The position numbers and the translations under genes are program-made. A DNA stretch of 64,000 nucleotides from Phycisphaeraceae bacterium (GTDB taxonomy: Bacteria; Planctomycetota; Phycisphaerae; Phycisphaerales; Phycisphaeraceae). Under the pieces are notes generated by a model. That model did no database searches. It was given only the letters and a program-made list of their open reading frames with translations, and was not told the origin of the DNA. Positions within the stretch are counted from its first letter, which is position 1. Every line of letters begins with the position of its first letter. The stretch spans positions 124,001-188,000 of the forward strand of contig JAVKCD010000018.1 in NCBI GenBank assembly GCA_040222855.1, in the 5' to 3' direction. Positions 1 through 8,111 of the stretch are shown piece by piece.

Positions 1-1
1 C

Positions 2-754
2 ACACGCCAGCAAACCGCCGAAGGCATCCTCACCATCGCCGAGTCCACCATGGCCCGCGCCATCCGCAAGGTCTCCCTCGAACGCGGACACGACCCCCGC
101 GAGTACGCCATGGTCAGCTTCGGCGGCGCAGGCGGACTCCACGCCTGCCGACTCGCCCAGGCCCTCGGCATCACCACCATCATCGCCCCCGCCCACGCCG
201 GACTGCTCTCCGCCGTCGGCATGCTCACCGCACCCCGGAGCCTCACCTTCTCAACTTCGATCATCCACCGCCTCAGCAACCACGAAACATCCACCGCCCG
301 CCAACCCAACCAATGGCCAGCCTCACTCTTCCCCCAAGCCTTCGATCACCTCAACACCCTCGCCTCCGCGTGGTTCAGCAAACACCGAATCCCCGAGAAC
401 CAGCAGCAGACCCGCATCCAGGTCGACCTCCGCTACACCGGTCAATCCTTCGAAATCACCACCGACATCCACCAGGACGACCCCGTCGCCATCTTCGAGC
501 GCGAACACACCCGACTCTACGGCTACACCCCCGATGACCGCCCCATCGAAGTCGTCACCCTCCGCCTCCTCGCCACCACCGAGGATCACCCCCTGATCTT
601 CCCGCCTTCGGACCCACACACGCCAAACACCGAACTCATCGGGCCAGCCACCCTCCGCGATCGCTCCTCAACCCTGCTGATCCGCCAAGGATGGAAAGCC
701 ACCACCACCCCCGAGGGCCACACCCTCCTCCAACCCGCAGGAGCCCTCGCATGA
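2..754 (+). CDS. Hydantoinase/oxoprolinase subunit A, C-terminal part (partial)
   Basis: This is the C-terminal end of a gene that begins before the window; the frame is open from base 2. The opening segment (GILTIAESTMARAIRKVS, then ERGHDPREYAMVSFGGAGG) is the hallmark of the HyuA/oxoprolinase A family, an ATP-dependent enzyme that opens cyclic amides such as hydantoins or 5-oxoproline, or acts as an acetone-carboxylase-like subunit. The glycine-rich FGGAGG stretch belongs to the actin/ASKHA-like ATPase fold. Its stop overlaps the start of the B subunit in an ATGA junction, so the two are translationally coupled and probably form one A/B enzyme. The substrate cannot be told from sequence alone. 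Confidence 0.9.
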   Translation, partial: TRQQTAEGILTIAESTMARAIRKVSLERGHDPREYAMVSFGGAGGLHACRLAQALGITTIIAPAHAGLLSAVGMLTAPRSLTFSTSIIHRLSNHETSTARQPNQWPASLFPQAFDHLNTLASAWFSKHRIPENQQQTRIQVDLRYTGQSFEITTDIHQDDPVAIFEREHTRLYGYTPDDRPIEVVTLRLLATTEDHPLIFPPSDPHTPNTELIGPATLRDRSSTLLIRQGWKATTTPEGHTLLQPAGALA

Positions 755-2331
755 CCACCGACTTCGGACCCATCGAGATCGAGGTCTACAAACACCTCCT
801 CGCCTCCGTCGCAGAAGAAATGGGCGTCCGCCTCATGCGCTCCGCCTACTCACCCAACATCAAAGAGCGCCGCGACTACTCCTGCGCCCTCTTCGACAGC
901 GACGCCAATCTCATCGCTCAGGCCGCCCACATCCCCGTTCACCTCGGATCCGCCGCCGCCTCAGTACAGGCTGTGATCAACACCTTCCCGCCCAACAACA
1001 TGAAGCCCGATGACCGCTTCATCCTTAACGACCCTTACGCTGGCGGGACCCACCTCCCCGACATCACCGCTGTCGCCCCGGTCATCCTCCCCGGCGACAC
1101 CCAACCCTCCTTTTACGTCGCCAACCGCGCCCACCACGCCGACGTAGGCGGAACACGCCCCGGCTCCCTCCCGCTCTCCCGATCCATCGACGAGGAAGGC
1201 GTCCGCTTCGGACCCGCACGCTTCGACAACGATTTCATCAACAGTTTCTCCGCCCAGACCCGCACCCCCGACGAACGCCGCGGCGACCTGTTCGCCCAAG
1301 CCGCCGCCCTCCAACTCGGCATCGAACGCATGGCAAGCCTCTGCAACACCCATGGCCGCGACCGCATCACCCAGGCTGGCGCAGCCCTTATCAACTACAC
1401 CGATCGCGTCATCCGCACCGTCATCGCCAACCTCCCCGATGGCACCTACACCTTCGAGGACGCCCTCGATGACGATGTCGTCTCAGGCACTAACTCGCCC
1501 GTCTGGATCCGCCTGACCCTCACGATCTCCGGCGAAACAGCAACACTCGACTTCACCCAAACCGACGACCAGATGGCTGGCCCGCTCAACGCTGTGCGCG
1601 CGATCACCCTCGCCGCATGCCAGTACGCCTTGAGATGCCTCGGCCCTGCCGACCTCCCCGACAACGCCGGCGTCCTCGAACCCCTCAACATCCTCACACG
1701 ACCCGGCTCAGTGGTCGATGCCCAGCACCCCGCCGCCGTAGCGGGCGGAAACGTCGAAACCTCGCAGCGCATCGTCGACACCCTCTTCGGCGCACTCGCC
1801 CAGGCCACCCCCGACAGCATCCCCGCCGCCTCCGCTGGCTCGATGACCAACCTCACCATGGGTGGACACGACCCCCGCCGCGGCGGTCAAGCCTTCACCT
1901 ACTACGAAACCATCGCAGGCGGAGCCGGTGCCGGAAAGGGACGAAACGGCGCTGATTGCGTCCAGACCCACATGACCAACACCCTTAACACCCCCGCAGA
2001 AGCCTTCGAACACGCCTACTTCGTGCGCACCGACGCCGTGGCCATCCGCAACAACTCCGGCGGGTCCGGACAGTTCACAGGCGGCAACGGGATGATCCGC
2101 CGCTACCACTTCCTCGCACCCACCGAAGTCACCCTCCTCGCCGAACGCCACCGCCGTCCACCCTACGGGTTAGCCGGCGGTCAACCGGGGGCCGCAGGAG
2201 CCGCACACCTCATCCACACGGACGGCCGGATCGAACACCTAGGCGGGCGATTCGAACGAACCTTCACCGCCGGGGAAACCCTCGAAATCCAAACCCCTGG
2301 TGGCGGAGGATGGGGCCCCGCTCCGGCTTAG
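751..2331 (+). CDS. Hydantoinase/oxoprolinase subunit B
   Basis: A 526-residue protein of the HyuB family, the partner of the preceding A subunit. Family marks include the N-terminal GPIEIEVYKHLLASVAEEMG, the RSAYSPNIKERRDYSCALFD block, the LNDPYAGGTHLPDI block, and the ending GGGGWG typical of HyuB. The start is taken at the ATG overlapping the upstream stop; a longer in-frame ATG lies inside the A subunit gene and is unlikely. The two subunits probably form a complex that hydrolyses cyclic amide bonds using ATP, with 5-oxoproline or hydantoin as candidate substrates. A tRNA gene follows within about 20 bases, perhaps in the same transcript. Confidence 0.92.
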   Translation: MTTDFGPIEIEVYKHLLASVAEEMGVRLMRSAYSPNIKERRDYSCALFDSDANLIAQAAHIPVHLGSAAASVQAVINTFPPNNMKPDDRFILNDPYAGGTHLPDITAVAPVILPGDTQPSFYVANRAHHADVGGTRPGSLPLSRSIDEEGVRFGPARFDNDFINSFSAQTRTPDERRGDLFAQAAALQLGIERMASLCNTHGRDRITQAGAALINYTDRVIRTVIANLPDGTYTFEDALDDDVVSGTNSPVWIRLTLTISGETATLDFTQTDDQMAGPLNAVRAITLAACQYALRCLGPADLPDNAGVLEPLNILTRPGSVVDAQHPAAVAGGNVETSQRIVDTLFGALAQATPDSIPAASAGSMTNLTMGGHDPRRGGQAFTYYETIAGGAGAGKGRNGADCVQTHMTNTLNTPAEAFEHAYFVRTDAVAIRNNSGGSGQFTGGNGMIRRYHFLAPTEVTLLAERHRRPPYGLAGGQPGAAGAAHLIHTDGRIEHLGGRFERTFTAGETLEIQTPGGGGWGPAPA

Positions 2332-2349
2332 GTAAGCTAGAGACAACTT

Positions 2350-2423
2350 GGCTCCGTAGCCCAACTGGCAGAGGCAATCGACTTAAAATCGATCCAGTGC
2401 GGGTTCGAATCCCGCCGGAGCTA
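2350..2423 (+). tRNA. tRNA with UAA anticodon (Leu), short variable loop
   Basis: A full cloverleaf can be folded by eye. The 7-bp acceptor stem opens with a G-U pair; the D-arm carries GG in its loop. The anticodon stem is a perfect 5 bp (ATCGA with TCGAT) with loop CTTAAAA, so the anticodon is TAA at 2384-2386. The variable loop is only 5 nt (2394-2398), and the T-arm is GCGGG-TTCGAAT-CCCGC. The discriminator is A and no CCA is encoded. A UAA anticodon reads the Leu codon UUA, but bacterial tRNA-Leu normally has a long class II variable arm, which is absent here. The 3' acceptor strand contains GGAGC, a motif I recall from unusual tRNAs in tRNA arrays and mobile elements. Charging identity is uncertain. 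Confidence 0.85.
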
Positions 2424-2788
2424 TTCGCCTCACCGCACCCCAAAACTGCCGGGTATTCCCCTAACCCCCATCGAGGGCGTGATTTCCATTCCTGCGAGCC
2501 AGATTACCCACCTTCTCATCCCTGCTCCATGCGTGTAATTCCTGATGGCGCAAGCAGTTTGAAAGACCATAATACCTTGACAGAGGGTATTTCACAGGTA
2601 TCTTATGTAAGTATTAGGGCTTGGCACAAGCCTGATTGCGATTCACAGGCTAGTCGCCACGACATCACTGCTGGAGTCTGAAGAAGAAGATTACACCACT
2701 GTATACGAGCCATCCCACTGTCCGGAATGACTCCGTTTCACGAGTTTCTTGGTTATCCCAGTTCCAACCCACTAAGGAGGTTTGAGAG
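2424..2788 (+). promoter_or_regulatory. Gene-free stretch with candidate sigma-70 promoter
   Basis: No gene is supported in these 365 bases between the tRNA and the first PEP-CTERM gene. The sequence becomes clearly more AT-rich than its surroundings in the middle. It contains TTGACA at 2577-2582 and TATCTT at 2599-2604, 16 bases apart, a plausible promoter for the gene starting at 2789. That would leave an untranslated leader of roughly 175 bases. A strong ribosome binding site (AAGGAGG, 2774-2780) closes the leader 8 bases before the ATG. I see no recognised riboswitch. Confidence 0.4.
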
Positions 2789-4036
2789 ATGAAGACACGT
2801 AACTTGGTTCTTGCCGCTATTGGCATGACGGTCGCCGGTGCGACCACCGCACAGGCCATCGATTTCGTTGAAATTGGTCGCCTTAACGTCGCTGCCCTGC
2901 AGGACGTCACCGGTCGCCCGATCGCCCAGCCCTCATCCGTCGGCTACTCCGGCGGGATCCTCTACATCGGTGAGTTCGGCACAGGCGGTCAGGTCGTCCG
3001 CATCGACAATCCCCTCGGCGCTGCCGCCGTCACCAACATCTTCGGCACCCCCGCCGTCCACGCTGGCGGCTACGACAGTATCGATGCCAACTTCGATTAC
3101 GTCGCCGCCGTCTCCGGCACCGACGACAACGCTGGCACCGATGACCTCCTCGAGGTTCACACCATCGGTGGCGTCCCCACCCTCCAGCTCAACTCGGATG
3201 CTGGCCTCGCTGTCCCCAGCAACTACGGCGCTGCTGGCCGTGGCTTCACCGGCGTTGCCCTCGATCCCGGCTTCAACGGCCAGGGCCCTGCCGCGGTCTC
3301 CAGCGTGGTCTTCGCGCAGCGTCAGCGCATCGCCAACGATGTCAACGGCGGAGCCCTGCTCTCCGGTGACCCCGGCGTCGCCGAATACCGCAACGAAGCC
3401 GCCACCACCGGCGGTCGCGATGTCGCCTACGACGACCTCACGGGCGATCACTACTTGCTCACCATCGAGGGCCTCGCCAAGATGACCCGCGATGGTGCCC
3501 AGTCCTTCGTCCAGTACCCCAACCCTCCCTTCAACACGCAGGGCTGGTACACCCAGGCAACCTTGCCCGTGACCTTCTTCGGTAGCGCCGACTTCTTCGG
3601 CCCGCAGAACCTCGAGTTCGTCAACGGTGCCGGCAGCGAGGGCGTTCCGCTCGATCTGCTCCTCGTCAATAACCCCCGTATCGCCGCGACGGCGGGCGTC
3701 GCTCTGGTCGACATCGTCCAGGCCTACCTCGCCGACACCCAGCTCGACCCAGGGACCAACAAGACAACGGGCGCCAACGGCGCGAACCTGACCTCGGTCA
3801 ACTGGCTTGCTCCTGACGGCACCTCGCCATTCGCTCAGGCCGCCCAGACCTTCGTTGATTTCAACGTCAACCCCTTCGATGCCATCGTCTACGACTTTGC
3901 GTATGACATCGAAACCGACATCCTGGCCGTATCCGACCTCGGCTCGGGCTATGTCTACTTCTTCGCGGTTCCCGAGCCCGCCTCGGCCGCCCTGCTCGGC
4001 CTCGGTGGCCTGGCCGCTCTCCGTCGTCGTGCGTAA
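2789..4036 (+). CDS. Secreted PEP-CTERM protein of unknown function
   Basis: A 415-residue exported protein. The first ~23 residues form a signal peptide (Lys/Arg, then a hydrophobic run ending TTAQA). The last ~22 residues are a PEP-CTERM signal: VPEP, a Leu/Gly/Ala helix and RRR. In this family the signal is processed by an exosortase and tethers the protein to the envelope or leads to release into exopolysaccharide. No exosortase lies in the window. The middle region shows no motif I recognise; Asp/Gly-rich blocks and alternating strands could suggest a beta-propeller-like fold, which is a guess. The start is firm, with AAGGAGG 8 bases upstream. A strong terminator follows. Confidence 0.88.
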   Translation: MKTRNLVLAAIGMTVAGATTAQAIDFVEIGRLNVAALQDVTGRPIAQPSSVGYSGGILYIGEFGTGGQVVRIDNPLGAAAVTNIFGTPAVHAGGYDSIDANFDYVAAVSGTDDNAGTDDLLEVHTIGGVPTLQLNSDAGLAVPSNYGAAGRGFTGVALDPGFNGQGPAAVSSVVFAQRQRIANDVNGGALLSGDPGVAEYRNEAATTGGRDVAYDDLTGDHYLLTIEGLAKMTRDGAQSFVQYPNPPFNTQGWYTQATLPVTFFGSADFFGPQNLEFVNGAGSEGVPLDLLLVNNPRIAATAGVALVDIVQAYLADTQLDPGTNKTTGANGANLTSVNWLAPDGTSPFAQAAQTFVDFNVNPFDAIVYDFAYDIETDILAVSDLGSGYVYFFAVPEPASAALLGLGGLAALRRRA

Positions 4037-4060
4037 TCCGACGACCTGATTCAGCCCCTA

Positions 4061-4096
4061 CACGACGCCCGGCTTTACCGCCGGGCGTCGTCTTTT
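4061..4096 (+). terminator. Rho-independent terminator
   Basis: An 11-12 bp GC-rich perfect stem (4062-4072 with 4081-4091) with a short loop, followed by a CTTTTAT tract. It lies 25 bases after the stop of the PEP-CTERM gene and separates it from the next one. Confidence 0.85.
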
Positions 4097-4165
4097 ATAT
4101 GGCCCGTCCGCCATCCATGCGTAGACTTTAGAGCACGTCATGGTGCCGCCTGGGAGGACCTGTCC

Positions 4166-6172
4166 GTGAGTCGTTGCCGTCAAATCCCCATCGGGATCGC
4201 CTGCCTTCTCAGCCCTCTACTGATGGGCTCTGCCGCGCTCGCATCCGGCTTCACCGATGTCACATTCAACACCGGCATCTTCTACCTGCAGCGCAACGTC
4301 CTAGCCTTCCCCGATACCTCCGATGAGATCCGCCGACAGACCGGCGGGGCGGCCGCAGGCGATATCAACGCCGACGGCTACCCCGATGTCGTCGTCTCTC
4401 GCTACGGCGACACCCCTCTGATCTACCTCAACGATCGAGACGGCACCTTCACCAATGCCACCGCTTCAGTCTTCGGCGGAGCCACTCTGCCGACAAAGCT
4501 CAACGGCCTGGCCTTCGGCGATATCGACCACGATGGCGACCTCGACCTCTACGCCACCGCCGTCGAAGACACGCGCTACTACCTCTACCTCAACGATGGC
4601 GCAGGCCACTTCACCGAAGCCGCCGTCGCACGCGGGGCCGCCGTCGAAAAGCCCGACCTCCACTACGGCACCTCTGTCGCTTTCGGCGACTACGACCGCG
4701 ACGGCTGGCTCGACCTTCACACCAACGAGTGGCGATGGGGGTTCCTCAACACCTCCAACGCCGATCACAACAGCCGACTCTTGCGCAACACCGGCGGCGG
4801 ATTCTTTCAGGACACCACCGTGGCAGCAGGTGTTGAACACAACCCCAACACCCCACAGGCCACCGGCTGGGCCTCACGCTTGACCGACCTCGACGCCGAC
4901 GGCTACCCCGACCTCGTCCAGGCCAACGACTTCAGCTCCAGCAAGACCTTCTGGAACAACGCCGACGGAACCTTCACCGACGGAACCAACGACGCCGGCT
5001 TCAACAAGGGCTTTTCCGAGATGGGCATGGCCGTCGGCGACTACGATAACGATGGCGACCTCGATGTCTACATCACCAACATCGACACCGCAGGGACCGT
5101 CGGCGTCGGCAACATGCTCTATCGCAACGATGGCAACCGAGTTTTCACCGAAGTCCGCATCCCCGCTGGCGTCAAAGCCGGCGGATGGGGCTGGGGCACC
5201 GCTTTCCTCGACCACGACCACGATGGCGACCTCGACCTCATCGCCACCAACGGCCAATCAGGTCGACCGATCGATACGACCAAGTTCTTCGACAACGATG
5301 GTGATGGCACCTTCACCGAAGTCGGCGCGTCCGTAGGCGTCACCGACAACGGCTCGGGCAAGGGCATGCTCACGTTCGACTACGACCGTGATGGCGATCT
5401 CGACGTTCTCATCGTCAACAACGCCGGCGCGCCGACGATCTATCAGAACAACGCCGAGAGTGACCCCACGGCGGGTCACTACCTCCAGTTCGACCTCCGG
5501 GGCGTGATCTCTAACCGCTTCGGCGTCGGGGCCTGGGTCACCGTCACCCCCGATCTCAACGACCCCGACACTGCCTACCTCCGCGAGATCGATGGCGGGA
5601 GCAACTTCCTCGCTCAGTCCGAGATGCTCGCACACTTCGGCGTCGGCGACTTGACCCAGGTCGATCGTGTCGAGGTCCGCTGGCCCAGCGGGCTCATCCA
5701 GACCTTCGACAACCTCCCCACCAACCAGCGCCTCGTCGTCGAAGAGAACTGGCTCATCGGTGACGTGAACCTCGACGGCCTCGTCGATGCCTCTGACATC
5801 GACGACCTCGCCGCCGCGTTGGACCTCGGCGACCCCGCTCTCCGTTACGGCATGGTGGACGGCAACCCCGCCGCTGATTCCTCGGACCTCACGCACCTGA
5901 TCGAATCGATCCTCGGCACCGTCGCCGGCGACGCCAACCTCGACCAGCGTGTCGATCTGATCGACCTCTCTGCCCTCGCCGGGAACTTCGGTCTGGCAGG
6001 CGGCTGGGCCGAAGGTGATTTCAACACCGACGGCACCATCGACCTCATCGACCTCTCCCTCCTCGCCGGAAGCTTCGGCTTCGACGCAACCGCGGTTCCC
6101 GAGCCGGGAACCGTTTTGATTCTCGTCGGAAGCGGGCTGTGCGCATTATCGCGGCGACGCCGACAGTTTTAG
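4166..6172 (+). CDS. FG-GAP/ASPIC-UnbV repeat protein with dockerin-like repeats and PEP-CTERM
   Basis: A 668-residue secreted protein starting at GTG, with GGGAGGA a few bases upstream. A signal peptide (to about residue 27, LASG) is followed by many FG-GAP/VCBS units recognisable by D-x-D-x-DG-x-x-D calcium loops (DINADGYPDVV, DIDHDGDLDLY, DYDNDGDLDVY), as in integrin-like beta-propellers. Residues ~445-530 match the ASPIC/UnbV domain (FGVGAW ... RVEVRWPSG). Three EF-hand-like dockerin loops follow near residues 531, 588 and 617 (GDVNLDGLVDASD and similar). A VPEPGT PEP-CTERM anchor with RRRR ends the chain. Such proteins are extracellular and calcium-binding; the ligand is unknown. The related CRTAC1-like family is abundant in Planctomycetes. 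Confidence 0.92.
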   Translation: MSRCRQIPIGIACLLSPLLMGSAALASGFTDVTFNTGIFYLQRNVLAFPDTSDEIRRQTGGAAAGDINADGYPDVVVSRYGDTPLIYLNDRDGTFTNATASVFGGATLPTKLNGLAFGDIDHDGDLDLYATAVEDTRYYLYLNDGAGHFTEAAVARGAAVEKPDLHYGTSVAFGDYDRDGWLDLHTNEWRWGFLNTSNADHNSRLLRNTGGGFFQDTTVAAGVEHNPNTPQATGWASRLTDLDADGYPDLVQANDFSSSKTFWNNADGTFTDGTNDAGFNKGFSEMGMAVGDYDNDGDLDVYITNIDTAGTVGVGNMLYRNDGNRVFTEVRIPAGVKAGGWGWGTAFLDHDHDGDLDLIATNGQSGRPIDTTKFFDNDGDGTFTEVGASVGVTDNGSGKGMLTFDYDRDGDLDVLIVNNAGAPTIYQNNAESDPTAGHYLQFDLRGVISNRFGVGAWVTVTPDLNDPDTAYLREIDGGSNFLAQSEMLAHFGVGDLTQVDRVEVRWPSGLIQTFDNLPTNQRLVVEENWLIGDVNLDGLVDASDIDDLAAALDLGDPALRYGMVDGNPAADSSDLTHLIESILGTVAGDANLDQRVDLIDLSALAGNFGLAGGWAEGDFNTDGTIDLIDLSLLAGSFGFDATAVPEPGTVLILVGSGLCALSRRRRQF

Positions 6173-6208
6173 TTCCATCAGCTCGATTTGATCGTATTAT
6201 GTTAGGGT

Positions 6209-7483
6209 ATGGATCAGGCGTACTGTCGGTATCTGTATCTGGATATCAATGGCTACTTCGCTTCGGTGGAGCAGCAGTTGCGGCCGGAGCTGCGCGGGAA
6301 GCCGGTGGCGGTGGTTCCGGTGGATACGGACTCAACGTGTTGTATTGCGAGCAGTTACGAGGCTAAGGCGTTTGGGGTGAAGACGGGGACGCCGGTGCCT
6401 GAGGCTCGGCGGCTGTGTCCGGGGGTCCGGTTCGTGCTGGCACGGCATGAGCGGTATGTGCGGATGCATCATCAGATCATCGCGGCGATGGAGCGTTGCG
6501 TGCATGTGGATGAGGTGTGTTCGATTGATGAGATGTGCGCTCGGCTGATGAGCAACGAGCGGTCGGCGGAGCGGGCGCTGGAGATTGCGCGAGCTGTTAA
6601 GGGCGCAATTGCTGTTGATGCAGGTCTTTATGTGAAGTGTTCGGTGGGGGTGGGTCCGAACCAGTGGCTGGCGAAGGTGGCGACGGACCTGCAGAAGCCG
6701 GACGGGCTGGTGGTGCTGACGCCTGAGGATGTTCCTAAGCGTTTGTTTTGTCTGGCGTTAGATGATTTACCGGGTATTGGTCGTCGGATGCATGCGCGGC
6801 TGGGTCGGGTGGGGGTGACGACGGTGGAGCAGTTGTGCGGGCTGAGTGAGTCGGCGCTGCAGACGATCTGGGGGAGTCGTGTTCTGGGGTCGCAGTGGTA
6901 TCTGCAACTCCGGGGTGAGCAGGTGGATATGACGCCTACGCGGCGTCGGACGGTGGGTCATTCGCACGTGTTGTCGCCTGAGTACCGGACGCGGGAGGGG
7001 GCGTTGCGGGTGATGGTGCACATGATTCATAAAGCGGGTCGGCGGATGCGTCGTCTGGGGTATCACGCGGGGCGGATGCACCTGGGGATGCGGTATGTGG
7101 ATGGGTCGCGGTGGGTTCGAGATATGCGGCTACCGGATGTGTCGGACACGGTGACGCTGGTGCGGATGTGCTCGGCGGCGTGGCCGGGGGTGGTGTCAGC
7201 GGTGCCGTTGAAGGTGTCGGTGACGCTGATGGATCTCACGCTGGATCAAGGGGTTAGCGGTGCGTTGTTCGGTGAGCAGCGGGCGATGGGCCGGATCGCG
7301 GAGGCGATGGACCGGATCGAGCGGCGGTTCGGGAACAACGCGGTTTTTCCGGGTGCGATGCTGGGGGCGTTGGACAGTGCGCCGACGCGGATCTCGTTTA
7401 CGCAGATCCCGGAACTCATCGACTGCGACCCCCCCACCCCCCCACCCCGCACTCCCCCGCGGCGGGGCCTTCCGGGCGTCTGA
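6209..7483 (+). CDS. Y-family DNA polymerase (DinB/Pol IV type)
   Basis: A 424-residue translesion polymerase. The N-terminal LYLDINGYFASVEQ supplies the first catalytic Asp (D12). The Y-family signature SIDE supplies D107/E108, so unlike ImuB the catalytic site is intact. Further blocks are the SVGVGPNQWLAKVATDLQKPDG palm/fingers motif, a helix-hairpin-helix thumb (LDDLPGIGRRMHARLG) and a C-terminal little-finger domain. The last ~20 residues are proline/arginine-rich (TPPPRTPPRRG) with no recognisable PCNA/clamp-binding motif. The start codon has a close AGGG; TATTAT at 6195-6200 may be a -10 box, giving a very short leader. Base usage on the plus strand changes sharply just before this gene. 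It would act in damage tolerance. Confidence 0.93.
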   Translation: MDQAYCRYLYLDINGYFASVEQQLRPELRGKPVAVVPVDTDSTCCIASSYEAKAFGVKTGTPVPEARRLCPGVRFVLARHERYVRMHHQIIAAMERCVHVDEVCSIDEMCARLMSNERSAERALEIARAVKGAIAVDAGLYVKCSVGVGPNQWLAKVATDLQKPDGLVVLTPEDVPKRLFCLALDDLPGIGRRMHARLGRVGVTTVEQLCGLSESALQTIWGSRVLGSQWYLQLRGEQVDMTPTRRRTVGHSHVLSPEYRTREGALRVMVHMIHKAGRRMRRLGYHAGRMHLGMRYVDGSRWVRDMRLPDVSDTVTLVRMCSAAWPGVVSAVPLKVSVTLMDLTLDQGVSGALFGEQRAMGRIAEAMDRIERRFGNNAVFPGAMLGALDSAPTRISFTQIPELIDCDPPTPPPRTPPRRGLPGV

Positions 7484-7760
7484 GGAAGGGGTGATTTCGT
7501 GTCGAAACCGGCGGGAAAGCGGTCGTCCTCGTCAATCAAACGTGACCGATGGGGGTTGAATGTCAATGGTTTGTGCGCACGGCCCTGCTTCGCCAAGGCT
7601 TCGCAGGGTTATTCTTATGTTGCGCTCTGTAGGCAGCCTACGGCTGACCACAGGCACCCGACGGAATCATCCGGGTTGTCCAGGTTCTCGATTCATGCTG
7701 GGCGATGGCTCGGGTGGCCCGGGCTGATGGTGGGGGTGCGGGGGCTCGTTTGGGAGCATG
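7484..7760 (+). repeat. Gene-free stretch with dispersed hairpin repeat
   Basis: No gene is supported here. The segment holds two stem-loops of the intergenic repeat type found elsewhere in the window. One is CCCTGC (7583-7588) with GCAGGG (7603-7608), extended by an inner GCC/GGC. The other is GTAGGC (7629-7634) with GCCTAC (7636-7641). They end in the shared tail GGCACCCG (7653-7660). See the repeats at 9603, 11876, 15483 and 17796. Confidence 0.5.
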
Positions 7761-7789
7761 AAAAAAACCCGCCTTGGGGGCGGGTTTTT
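7761..7789 (-). terminator. Terminator downstream of tRNA-Ala (bidirectional)
   Basis: A run of seven A, the stem CCCGCC/GGCGGG (7768-7773 with 7779-7784) and a run of five T. On the minus strand it lies immediately after the 3' end of the tRNA-Ala gene and would end its transcript. The symmetric A and T tracts would also allow it to work for plus-strand transcripts. Confidence 0.85.
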
Positions 7790-7797
7790 GTGGGGAG

Positions 7798-7870
7798 TGG
7801 AGCAGAGGGGGCTCGAACCCCTGACCTTCGCCATGCCATGGCGACGCTCTCCCAACTGAGCTACTGCCCC
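7798..7870 (-). tRNA. tRNA-Ala (GGC anticodon)
   Basis: On the minus strand the sequence folds into a standard 73-nt tRNA: acceptor GGGGCAG, D-arm AGCTCAGTTGGGAGAGC, anticodon stem TCGCC/GGCGA around a loop with anticodon GGC, T-arm with GGTTCGAACC, and discriminator A. The anticodon reads GCC and GCT alanine codons, which suits a GC-rich genome. CCA is not encoded and must be added after transcription. A long artificial reading frame on the opposite strand crosses this gene and is not real. Confidence 0.97.
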
Positions 7871-8111
7871 GAGTTGTGGTCCGGCGTGGGCCGGGTGGAT
7901 GAGTATATCGACCGGGGTGTCATCGGCAAGAGAGCGGGTGGGGGTGAAGGGGCGGGTTCTCGGTCGGTGGGTTGGGGGTGGGGTCAGAGGAAGGGTGGAG
8001 GGATGGGGAGAGGTGAAAGCAGGGGTGGGGCGAGGGATACTGGCTGCTGGGGGGTGGGTTGTGTCGGTTGTTGTGCTAGGATTAGGGATCACACGACTGG
8101 AGGATCAAGGT

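Noticed and set aside
6197-6207. A dif-like half site (TTATGTTAGGG) close to the composition switch
   Set aside because: Only 8 of 11 bases match the XerD half; the XerC half matches poorly. The switch runs from C-rich to G-rich, which is origin-like rather than terminus-like. It also overlaps the likely promoter and start region of the polymerase.
6172-6209. A replication origin at the composition switch
   Set aside because: No dnaA, dnaN or gyrB nearby and no DnaA boxes seen.
7899-8111. Long N-terminal extension of the zinc-ribbon protein from an upstream ATG
   Set aside because: The start lies 29 bases from the tRNA-Ala gene and a better TTG start with GGAGG is present; the extra sequence is Gly/Arg/Val-rich without family support.
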